A DNA stretch of 5,914 bases from contig JBLIOL010000329.1 in NCBI GenBank assembly GCA_047639615.1, positions 1 through 5,914 on the forward strand. Reading direction: 5' to 3'. Positions 1-5,385 of the stretch are shown piece by piece. Source of the DNA: CAYWNK01 sp047639615. Lineage in GTDB: Bacteria > Planctomycetota > UBA1135 > GCA-002686595. Position numbers and translations under genes: made by a program. The first letter of the stretch is position 1; every line of letters starts with the position of its first letter. The notes under the pieces are model-generated. The model did not search any database, was not told the DNA's origin, and saw only the letters and a program-made list of their open reading frames with translations.

Positions 1-58
1 CGGGGGGGGCCCCCCCGGGCGGGGGGGGCGCCGCGCTGGCGGGCCGCCGCCGACCTTT
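1..58. other. low-complexity G/C tract at window start
   Basis: The first ~30 bases are almost only runs of G and C (homopolymers of 7-8), followed by a GC-only stretch rich in GGC/GCC. No coding potential is convincing here. This could be a real GC-rich intergenic region, but homopolymer runs at a sequence edge are also typical of assembly or read-end artefacts, so the first ~30 bases should be trusted little. Confidence 0.5.
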
Positions 59-60
59 TT
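38..60 (+). terminator. possible weak intrinsic terminator of an upstream gene
   Basis: GGCGG (38-42) can pair with CCGCC (47-51) around a four-base loop. A TTTTT run (56-60) follows, with further T-rich sequence to about 66. The four bases GACC between stem and T run make this a poor match to a classical terminator, and the GC-only context makes chance pairing likely. It would fit the end of a + strand gene lying left of the window. Confidence 0.25.
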
Positions 61-141
61 GTGTTTGGGTTGCGAGCTGATTGCTCAGTCCGACATCGAT
101 CGAACGGTCACGGATGCGTACCGATTGCGTAGCGCGCGATT

Positions 142-163
142 GGATAGGCGCGCGCGGCTATCC
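142..163 (+). other. small inverted repeat in the leader of the DUF3179 gene
   Basis: GGATAG (142-147) and CTATCC (158-163) are perfect reverse complements around a ten-base GC-only loop. They lie about 35 bases upstream of the 198 start codon. This could be an operator or a leader hairpin. I found no convincing -35/-10 pair around it, so the role is unknown. Confidence 0.25.
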
Positions 164-185
164 TCAACGCCTCGTACCCACAAGC

Positions 186-190
186 AAGGA
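186..190 (+). promoter_or_regulatory. Shine-Dalgarno of the DUF3179-PDZ gene
   Basis: AAGGA lies seven bases before the ATG at 198. This decides the start: the longer in-frame reading from 81 would add 39 residues with no recognisable feature ahead of the signal peptide, while the 198 start puts the hydrophobic signal segment right at the N-terminus. Confidence 0.7.
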
Positions 191-197
191 CCTCCCC

Positions 198-1172
198 ATG
201 ATCATCTTCGCCCCCCAGCGCGCGGTTGCTGGACTGCTCGCTCTCTTCTGCGTTGGCTGTGCCAGCCCCGAACAGGAGTTCACGAACTACCACGAGCGCC
301 CCATCATCGAGCGCGACGGACAGACGCTCCTGTGGGCCAACGATGAGGAGTGGTTCGATGTGACTGAGGCCAGCATCGACCCGAGCACCTTCCAGTACGG
401 CATTGGCAAGGACTCGATCGCCTCCATCGACACGCCAGAGTTCGTAGGTTTCAGTGACTCGCGCGTGATGGAAGCGGGCATTGACCGCGAAACCATGGTG
501 CTCGGCATTCAGCTGGAAGGCACGGCGCGCGCCTACCCCGTGAGACAAATGGATCGTCACGAGGTGGTCAACGACACCTACGGTGGCAAGGCCTACGCAA
601 TCCTCTGGTGACCCCTCGCGCAGTTGGGTGTCGTGTGCACCCGCGAATTCGAAGGCGAGGCGGTGGAGTTCGGAACGACCGGCTACACCATGAACAACAT
701 TTTTGTGCTCTACGACCGCAGCAGCGATTCGGTTTGGTATCCGACCTCCAACGAGTCCTTCGAAGCCGTGTCGGGCGAACGCAAGGGCGACCTGATCGAA
801 ATCCTGGCCGAGCCCGCCCCCGTGATGCTTGGGGAATGGCTGGACAAGCACCCCGCTAGCGTCGTGCTGCTGCCCACCGCCGAGGATCTGGCCCGACGCG
901 AAGAGATGCGCAACCGCCCCTTCATGGGTGTGCAGCTTGAGAACGGCGACGAGAGTGTTTCGATCGGCAGCGTCACCGACGGCGGCCCGGCAGAGACGGC
1001 TGGCATTCAAGCCGGCGACCGCCTGATCAGCTTCGACGGCGTCCCGATCGATTCCATGCGGGCCCTGCGCGAGTTCATGTCCGAGCACGCGCCCGGAGAT
1101 GTGATCGAGGTGCTGCTCGAGCGCTCAGGTAAAGAGCAGCGGATCAGCCTGAAACTGGGCTCGCGGGGCTAG
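198..1172 (+). CDS. DUF3179-PDZ lipoprotein, candidate selenoprotein (in-frame TGA at 609..611)
   Basis: Read through the TGA, this gives a 324-residue protein. Residues 1-21 look like an export signal: a positive N-region with Arg8, a hydrophobic core AVAGLLALF, then a lipobox-like CVGC. The Cys at -3 is atypical, and Cys21 would be lipidated. Residues about 70-235 match the DUF3179 family (PF11376, unknown function). Visible features are SIDTPEFV, the RAYPV segment with HEVVND (121-126), Gly-Gly 129-130, LYDR (171-174) and the S-x-W segment around Trp180. Residues about 242-322 are a PDZ domain, with FMGV at 242, GGPAETAGI ending at 270 and GDRLISFDG at 273-281. Codon 138 is TGA in the context ILW-TGA-PLA, where family members have Cys of a CPLC motif, so Sec is proposed. 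The frame is otherwise intact on both sides. Alternatives are a nonsense pseudogene, a base error, or two split proteins with a TTG restart at 624, which has no good Shine-Dalgarno and would cut the domain. The enzyme activity, if any, is unknown; an extracytoplasmic thiol/selenol role is inference. Confidence 0.75.
609..611 (+). other. in-frame TGA, proposed selenocysteine codon
   Basis: This TGA is the only stop in the frame between 198 and 1170. It is in phase with both the upstream (signal peptide and DUF3179 N-half) and downstream (DUF3179 C-half and PDZ) coding, so no frameshift is needed. It replaces the first Cys of the family CPLC motif, and Cys-to-Sec exchange is the hallmark of selenoproteins. 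TGC or TGT mutated or misread to TGA would look the same at DNA level. Confidence 0.6.
612..660 (+). promoter_or_regulatory. candidate bacterial SECIS hairpin
   Basis: GGGTG (626-630) pairs perfectly with CACCC (638-642), extendable by a T631-G637 wobble to leave loop CGTGT (632-636). The loop begins about 20 bases after the TGA, and its second base is G, followed by T. Counting the T of TGA as 1, an unpaired T sits at 17 just below the upper stem, as does the bulged U17 of Escherichia coli fdhF (family knowledge). A lower stem CCTCGC (614-619) with GCGAGG (655-660) can close the structure; CGC (619-621) with GCG (643-645) is an alternative. It would recruit SelB with Sec-tRNA. No folding energy was computed, and five-base stems arise easily in GC-rich DNA. 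Confidence 0.5.
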
Positions 1173-1190
1173 GTCCCGTACCCTGGCCCC
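1165..1190 (+). other. nine-pair hairpin spanning stop of DUF3179 gene and reaching the next ATG
   Basis: GGGGCTAGG (1165-1173) pairs with CCTGGCCCC (1182-1190) over nine positions including one G-T wobble, with an eight-base loop. It contains the TAG stop (1170-1172) and ends exactly one base before the ATG at 1191. No T run follows, so it is not a classical terminator. It would cover the ribosome binding region of the TfoX-like gene, which fits translational coupling: ribosomes finishing the upstream gene would melt it. Confidence 0.45.
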
Positions 1191-1556
1191 ATGGCCACCT
1201 CCAAGGACACCATCGAGTACCTGCTCGGTCAGCTAGACCCCCTGAATGTGCGCGCACGGGCCATGTTCGGGGGCCATTGCTTGTACTGCGACGAGAAGGT
1301 CGTACTGCTGGTCACCGACGACCAGACCTTCCTCAAGAGCTCCCCGGTTACCGACTCCCTCGGCCTCGACTGCGAAATGGCGCCCCCCTACCCCGGGGCC
1401 AAGGAGACCCTGCTGCTGCACGACCGCATCCTGCAGGACCCCAGCGAGTTCAAGCGCATCGTCCAGGCCACCGCAGATGCCCTGCCCAAGCCCAAGCCGA
1501 AGAAGAAGAAGGCTGCCAAGAAGAAGGCCACCAAGAAGAAGCCCAAGCGGGCCTAG
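1191..1556 (+). CDS. TfoX N-terminal-domain protein with lysine-rich tail
   Basis: A 121-residue protein. Residues about 8-97 resemble the TfoX/Sxy N-terminal domain (PF04993). Visible are the MFGG motif (25-28) followed by an aromatic-containing strand (HCLYCD), the VTDDQTFLK segment (41-49), the YPG turn (67-69), and a final helix after a DP turn. The TfoX C-terminal domain is absent. Residues 99-121 are instead a tail of only Lys, Pro, Ala, Thr and Arg, like the tails of histone H1-like proteins, which suggests nucleic acid binding (inference). TfoX in gammaproteobacteria regulates competence genes, but short single-domain relatives are widespread and mostly of unknown role, so competence should not be assumed. 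The ATG is 18 bases after the previous stop, with no clear Shine-Dalgarno and inside the reach of a hairpin, so coupled translation is plausible. Confidence 0.85.
   Translation: MATSKDTIEYLLGQLDPLNVRARAMFGGHCLYCDEKVVLLVTDDQTFLKSSPVTDSLGLDCEMAPPYPGAKETLLLHDRILQDPSEFKRIVQATADALPKPKPKKKKAAKKKATKKKPKRA
1485..1553 (+). repeat. AAG-rich low-complexity repeat encoding the Lys/Pro/Ala tail
   Basis: The last 23 codons of the TfoX-like gene are dominated by AAG with CCC, GCC and ACC, in short imperfect units of the form AAGAAGAAGGC(T/C). Such tracts are prone to expansion and contraction by slippage, so tail length probably differs among close relatives. Confidence 0.7.
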
Positions 1557-1568
1557 CGGGGGTATTCT

Positions 1569-1582
1569 CTTGCGCCCGCAAG
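1569..1582 (+). other. small inverted repeat between the TfoX-like and ABC-F genes
   Basis: CTTGC (1569-1573) pairs with GCAAG (1578-1582) around a four-base loop, in the 42-base gap before the ABC-F start at 1599. An overlapping alternative is GCGGGC (1547-1552), just before the TAG of the upstream gene, with GCCCGC (1574-1579). There is no T run after it. It might be a weak attenuator or mean nothing. Confidence 0.25.
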
Positions 1583-1598
1583 TCCGGGCCAACCGAAT

Positions 1599-3515
1599 AT
1601 GTCGCTGCTAATCCTTGAAGACCTGAAGAAGCACTTTGGTGCCCAGGAAGTGCTTACGGGCGCTTCCTTGACGATTGTTCCCGGCGCGAAGATCGGGATC
1701 GTCGGCCGCAACGGGGGTGGAAAGTCGACCCTGTTCAAGATGATCACCCGCGAGGAGGCACCGGACTGGGGCAAGATCACCATGCGCCGCGGCGCGCGGC
1801 TCGGGACCGTGCCCCAACACCCCAAGTTCGATGCGGGTGTGACGGTGCGCTCTTACGTGGAAGGCGGACTCGATGATGCGCGCAAGGTCATGGCCGAGCT
1901 CGAGGCGGTTGGCGAGTCCATGGGCAGCGCCGACGGCGTGGAATTGGAGCGCATCATGCGCCGCCACGATGAGCTCAGCGAGCAGTTGGAATCACTCGGC
2001 GGCTGGGATCTGGAGCGCACCGTGGAGACCGTGCTCTCGGGCATAGGCTTGGGTTCGGAGTTCTGGGAGCGCGAGGCTTGCACGCTCTCCGGTGGCGAGA
2101 AGAACCGCGTAGCCCTGTCGCGCGAGCTTGTCGGCGGCCACGACCTGCTCTTGCTCGACGAGCCCACGAACCACTTGGACCTGCACGGCATCGAGTGGAT
2201 CGAGAACTACATGCGCGAGCTGCCCGGCGCCGTGCTCGTGGTCAGCCACGACCGGCGCCTGCTCAACAACAGCGTCAGTCAGATCCTCGAGCTCGAACAG
2301 GGCAGCCTGACCAGCTATCCGGGCAACTACAACAAGTACGTGCAACTCAAAGCCGAGCGCTTCGAGAACGACAGCCGTGCTTGGCGCCAGCAGCAGGACA
2401 TGCTCCGCAAGGAAGACCTGTTCATCAAGAAGCACATGGGTAGCCAGCGCACGGCCGAGGCTAAGGGCCGCGCCAAGAAGCTCACCCACGTGGTGCGCCT
2501 CGAGCAGCCCTTCCACGACATTCGCCGGCCCAACATCAAGGCCCCCGAGACGGCACGCGGCGGCGAAAAGGTGCTCGAGGGCGAGAACCTATCCGGCGGC
2601 TACGAGGGCAACGTGCTCTTCGAAGGCGTGACCGTGCGCATCTCTCGCGGTCAGCGCATCGGCATCGTGGGTCCCAACGGCGCGGGCAAGTCCACGCTGA
2701 TGAAGATCCTGGTGGGCCGCCTCGAGCCGCTCAAGGGACAGGTCCTGCGCGGGCACGGTGAAGAGGTCGCCTACTACGACCAAAACACCAGCCACCTGCG
2801 CGACGACCATACGCCCTGGAAGGAAATCTACCGCTACTACCCGAAGATGACCGACCAGGAGATTCGCAGTCACCTGGCCCTGTTCCTCTTCCGCGGCAAG
2901 GATGTGGACAAGGATGTCAGCGCCCTCTCCGGCGGCGAGCGCGCGCGCTTGGCACTAGCGATCATGGTGCTGGAGAACCCCTCCTGGATCGCCATGGATG
3001 AGCCCACCAACCACCTGGACCTGGCCTCGCGCACGGCCCTTGAGGAAATGCTCAGCGAGTTCCAAGGCGCCCTGGTCTGCATCAGCCACGACCGCGAGTT
3101 CTTGGACGGCCTAACCAACTACACGATCGAGGTCAGCCACGAGGGCGTGACCGAGTTCGACGGCAATTACTCGGCCTGGCGCGCAGCTCAAGACGAGGCG
3201 CGCATCAAGGCCACCGAAGTGCGCTCGCGCAAGGCCGTCGAGGACAAGCGCAAGGCGACCGAAGCCGCCGCCAAGGCAGCCAAGAGCAACGGCAAGCAAG
3301 ACAAGAGCGGCAAGAAGCCGCGCAATCCCTACAAGTTCGCCAAGCTCGAAGAACTCATCATCAAACTCGAGGGGTCCAAGGAAGCCCTCGAGTCCGAACT
3401 GACCAAGGAAGAGGTCTACAGCAATTCTGAACGTCTGCGCGACACCCAGTTCCAGCTCGCCGAGCTGGAAATGGAGCTCGAACAGGCCAACGAGGATTGG
3501 GCCAACTGGGGCTGA
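1599..3515 (+). CDS. ABC-F family ATPase (Uup/EttA/YheS type)
   Basis: A 638-residue soluble protein with two fused ABC ATPase domains and no membrane segments, the hallmark of ABC-F translation factors and ribosome-protection proteins. Domain 1 has Walker A GRNGGGKST (36-44), signature LSGGE (163-167), Walker B LLLLDEP (183-189) and switch His217. The inter-domain linker (about 235-320) has the SYPGNYNKY start and a basic helical stretch, as in the ABC_tran_Xtn/P-site tRNA interaction motif region. Domain 2 has Walker A GPNGAGKST (358-366), signature LSGGE (443-447), Walker B ending MDEP (466-469) and His497. Residues about 530-638 are a charged, Lys/Ala-rich region ending in a coiled coil, as in Uup-like members. 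All catalytic motifs are intact. Known members bind the ribosomal E site and act on the P-site tRNA; the exact subfamily cannot be assigned by eye. The ATG at 1599 directly precedes the conserved first strand; its Shine-Dalgarno is weak. argS next door fits a translation role. Confidence 0.95.
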   Translation: MSLLILEDLKKHFGAQEVLTGASLTIVPGAKIGIVGRNGGGKSTLFKMITREEAPDWGKITMRRGARLGTVPQHPKFDAGVTVRSYVEGGLDDARKVMAELEAVGESMGSADGVELERIMRRHDELSEQLESLGGWDLERTVETVLSGIGLGSEFWEREACTLSGGEKNRVALSRELVGGHDLLLLDEPTNHLDLHGIEWIENYMRELPGAVLVVSHDRRLLNNSVSQILELEQGSLTSYPGNYNKYVQLKAERFENDSRAWRQQQDMLRKEDLFIKKHMGSQRTAEAKGRAKKLTHVVRLEQPFHDIRRPNIKAPETARGGEKVLEGENLSGGYEGNVLFEGVTVRISRGQRIGIVGPNGAGKSTLMKILVGRLEPLKGQVLRGHGEEVAYYDQNTSHLRDDHTPWKEIYRYYPKMTDQEIRSHLALFLFRGKDVDKDVSALSGGERARLALAIMVLENPSWIAMDEPTNHLDLASRTALEEMLSEFQGALVCISHDREFLDGLTNYTIEVSHEGVTEFDGNYSAWRAAQDEARIKATEVRSRKAVEDKRKATEAAAKAAKSNGKQDKSGKKPRNPYKFAKLEELIIKLEGSKEALESELTKEEVYSNSERLRDTQFQLAELEMELEQANEDWANWG

Positions 3516-3530
3516 TCAGCCCCTCTCTTT
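3508..3530 (+). terminator. possible intrinsic terminator overlapping the ABC-F stop
   Basis: GGGGCTGATCAGCCCC (3508-3523) is a perfect 16-base palindrome, able to form a six-pair GC-rich stem with a GATC loop. It is followed by TCTCTTT (3524-3530). The stop codon TGA (3513-3515) lies inside it. The pyrimidine tract is interrupted, so termination may be partial. A translating ribosome reaching the stop would also disrupt the stem. argS starts only 11 bases after the tract, so this could set relative argS expression. Confidence 0.45.
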
Positions 3531-3540
3531 AGCTATCCCC

Positions 3541-5238
3541 ATGAAAGCCTTCACCGACGCCATCCGCGCCGCCATCGCGGCCGAGACCGGGCTTGAGGCA
3601 GGCAGCCTCAAGCTCGAAAGCCCGCGCAACCCCGAGCAGGGCGACGTAGCCTTCCCGTGCTTCACCCTCGCCAAGGAGCGCAAGCAAGCACCACCCAAGA
3701 TCGCCGCCGAGATCGGTCCGGCCATCGAGGCGCGCTTGGACGGCATCGAGGTGGCCATCGCCGGCCCCTACCTAAACTTCAAGATCGAGCGCGCTGCCCT
3801 GGCGCAGTCTGTGATCGAAGAGATCTGCGGCCAAGCCGAGCAGTACGGACACTCGGACGAAGGCGCCGGCAAGACCGTGGTGGTGGACCTCTCTTCCCCC
3901 AACATCGCCAAGCCCATGTCCGTGGGCCACCTGCGCTCGACGGTTATCGGCGCCGCCGTGCAGCGCCTTCACGATGCCCTGGGCTACACAACCGTGGGCA
4001 TCAACCACATCGGCGACTGGGGCAGCCAGTTCGGCAAGCTGGTGGCTGCGGTGGACCGCTGGGGCGACACGGTGGATCTGGAAAAGGACCCTATTCGCTC
4101 CCTACTGTCCCTCTACGTGCGTTATCACGATGAGGAGGATGACGACCCCGAGCTCGTCGAGGCCGGTAAAGCCGCCTTCCGCGAGCTTGAGAGCGGCGTT
4201 GACGGCAAGGTGCGCGAGACTTGGCGCAAGCTGACCAGCCTCTCCATGGTCGAGTTCGACAAGATCTACACGCGCCTGGGTACCACCTTCGACGAGGTGC
4301 GCGGCGAGGCCTTCTACGAGGACCACCTCGAGAAGACCATCCAGCGCATTGTAGACAGCGGCATCACCGAAGAGTCCGAGGGCGCGCTCGTCGTATCTCT
4401 CGACGAGTTCGGCAAGCTGCCCCCCTGCCTGCTGCGCAAGTCCGACGGCACCACTCTCTACGCCACCCGCGACCTAGCGGCCGCCTTCCATCGGGACGAG
4501 CTCTACAAGTTCCACCGCTGCCTCTACGTAGTAGGCGGCGACCAGCGCCTGCACTTCAAGCAACTCAAGCTCGTGCTGCAGCGCATGGGCCTCGAGTGGG
4601 AGCCGCGCATGGAGCACATCGACTTCGGCATGATGCGTCTGCCCGAAGGCAAGATGAGCAGCCGCAAGGGCCGCGTGATCTTCCTGGAAGAGGTGCTCGA
4701 CCGCGCCGTGGCCGAGGCGCGCAGCATCATCGATGCCAAGAACCCCGACCTAGCTGACGCCGCGCAAGTCGCCGAGCAGGTGGGCGTGGGCGCCGTGGTC
4801 TTCAACGACCTCAAGCGCGAGCGTGTCAAGGACATCGACTTCGTCTGGGAAGAGGTGCTCTCCTTCGAAGGCGACACCGGTCCCTACGTGCAGTACACCA
4901 ACGCGCGCCTGGCGCGCATCGCCGCTAAGGCCAAGGCTTCCGAAGAGGATCAAGCCGCGCCCGATTGGTCGGCCCTGGCTACGGCCGCGCCGCTCGTGCT
5001 GCGCTTGGCCGGCTACCCGGAGGTGCTGCATAAGGCCGCCGCCAAGGCCGAGCCCAGCCTCTTGACCCAGTACCTGCTGGGCCTCTGCCGAGATGCGAAT
5101 TCCTGGAGCGCCGCGGAACGCGTGCTCGGTCAGGAGCCGGGCGTCACCGCCGCCCGCTTGGCCCTGGCAGCTGCCATCCGCCAGGTGATCAAGAGCGGTC
5201 TGGGCATCCTCGGAGTCTCCGCTCCGGCGCAAATGTAG
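3541..5238 (+). CDS. argS: arginyl-tRNA synthetase
   Basis: A 565-residue class Ia aminoacyl-tRNA synthetase that charges tRNA-Arg with arginine using ATP in the cytoplasm. The N-terminal Arg-tRNA-synthetase domain (about 1-85) contains the NPEQGDVAFPCF segment (30-41) and AGPYLNFKI. The catalytic core has SSPNIAKPMSVGHLRST (118-133), which holds the HxGH signature as Ser127-Val-Gly-His130, then the NHIGDWGSQFGKL segment (155-167), TLYATRDLA (305-313), and KMSSRKG (371-377) as the KMSKS loop. The C-terminal DALR anticodon-binding domain (about 447-565) starts near GPYVQYTNARL and ends with the typical LGV-x-AP-x-xM. Length is near the usual 550-600. The ATG at 3541 lies 25 bases after the ABC-F stop, with no strong Shine-Dalgarno. 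The first signature His is replaced by Ser, a variant I believe occurs in some ArgRS groups. Confidence 0.97.
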   Translation: MKAFTDAIRAAIAAETGLEAGSLKLESPRNPEQGDVAFPCFTLAKERKQAPPKIAAEIGPAIEARLDGIEVAIAGPYLNFKIERAALAQSVIEEICGQAEQYGHSDEGAGKTVVVDLSSPNIAKPMSVGHLRSTVIGAAVQRLHDALGYTTVGINHIGDWGSQFGKLVAAVDRWGDTVDLEKDPIRSLLSLYVRYHDEEDDDPELVEAGKAAFRELESGVDGKVRETWRKLTSLSMVEFDKIYTRLGTTFDEVRGEAFYEDHLEKTIQRIVDSGITEESEGALVVSLDEFGKLPPCLLRKSDGTTLYATRDLAAAFHRDELYKFHRCLYVVGGDQRLHFKQLKLVLQRMGLEWEPRMEHIDFGMMRLPEGKMSSRKGRVIFLEEVLDRAVAEARSIIDAKNPDLADAAQVAEQVGVGAVVFNDLKRERVKDIDFVWEEVLSFEGDTGPYVQYTNARLARIAAKAKASEEDQAAPDWSALATAAPLVLRLAGYPEVLHKAAAKAEPSLLTQYLLGLCRDANSWSAAERVLGQEPGVTAARLALAAAIRQVIKSGLGILGVSAPAQM

Positions 5239-5254
5239 GACGCGTCACCTCCGG

Positions 5255-5276
5255 CGGGTTTCCCATGGGATTCCCG
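5255..5276. promoter_or_regulatory. 22-base imperfect palindrome, operator-like
   Basis: The half-sites CGGGTTTCCCA and TGGGATTCCCG are complementary at nine of eleven positions, the two mismatches being adjacent T-T pairs. The centre is the ten-base perfect palindrome TCCCATGGGA. There is no room for a loop, so it is more like a dimeric-protein binding site than an RNA hairpin. It lies 16 bases after the argS stop and 109 before the apt start. It could also be chance in GC-rich sequence. Confidence 0.3.
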
Positions 5277-5375
5277 TCTAGTGGAGGCCGATGGAGGTTT
5301 CCTAAACTCCGTCCTTAGGCCCCCGGGTGGGTCGTCCGACAACCATGAGCCGGCAGCACGAGGTGTGCTACCGAC

Positions 5376-5382
5376 GGAGGAG
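5376..5382 (+). promoter_or_regulatory. Shine-Dalgarno deciding the TTG start of apt
   Basis: GGAGGAG ends three bases before the TTG at 5386; its GGAGG core is five bases away. It is the strongest Shine-Dalgarno seen in the window. No in-frame ATG lies near, and the TTG places the conserved Apt N-terminus correctly. Confidence 0.75.
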
Positions 5383-5385
5383 ACC

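Larger units (their letters stand above)
5239..5385 (+). other. intergenic region and leader of apt
   Basis: This 147-base gap is the largest in the window and is the likeliest place for a separate promoter, but I see no good -35/-10 pair. It holds an imperfect palindrome (5255-5276) and a smaller inverted repeat, CCTAA (5301-5305) with TTAGG (5315-5319). An in-frame reading of apt could extend back to a GTG at 5281, but the extra 35 residues resemble nothing in the Apt family, so I treat it as untranslated. Confidence 0.5.

Noticed and set aside
1..30. G/C homopolymer runs as a structured or regulatory element
   Set aside because: They sit at the very edge of the sequence and are most simply an assembly-end artefact or low-complexity DNA.
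125..164. Promoter with TTGCGT as -35 and TATCCT as -10
   Set aside because: The spacing is about 28 bases, far from the usual 16-18, so it is not a believable sigma-70 promoter.
81..197. N-terminal extension of the DUF3179 gene from ATG 81
   Set aside because: It would put 39 unremarkable residues before a signal peptide. The ATG at 198 has AAGGA seven bases upstream.
609..611. Whole-genome reassignment of TGA (to Trp or Gly)
   Set aside because: TGA is the natural stop of the ABC-F gene at 3513..3515, and no other in-frame TGA is seen in the five genes. The family expects Cys here, not Trp or Gly.
108..1088. 326-codon open frame on the - strand across the whole DUF3179 gene
   Set aside because: It is the antisense shadow of a GC-rich gene. 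The product has no recognisable domain, while the + strand shows a clear signal peptide, DUF3179 and PDZ. Its openness across the TGA does not argue against the + strand gene.
624..1172. Separate gene starting at TTG 624 (PDZ protein)
   Set aside because: The start lies in the middle of the DUF3179 domain, five codons after the TGA and in the same frame. There is no good Shine-Dalgarno. One read-through protein explains both halves better.
198..1172. Frameshifted pseudogene
   Set aside because: No frame change is needed: the frames before and after 609 are identical and show intact domains. A single nonsense change remains possible and is kept as the main alternative to Sec.
1246..1618. Overlapping + strand frames across the TfoX-like gene
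   Set aside because: Arg/Pro-rich or Ser/Pro/Arg-rich translations are typical out-of-frame readings of GC-rich coding DNA, with no domain.
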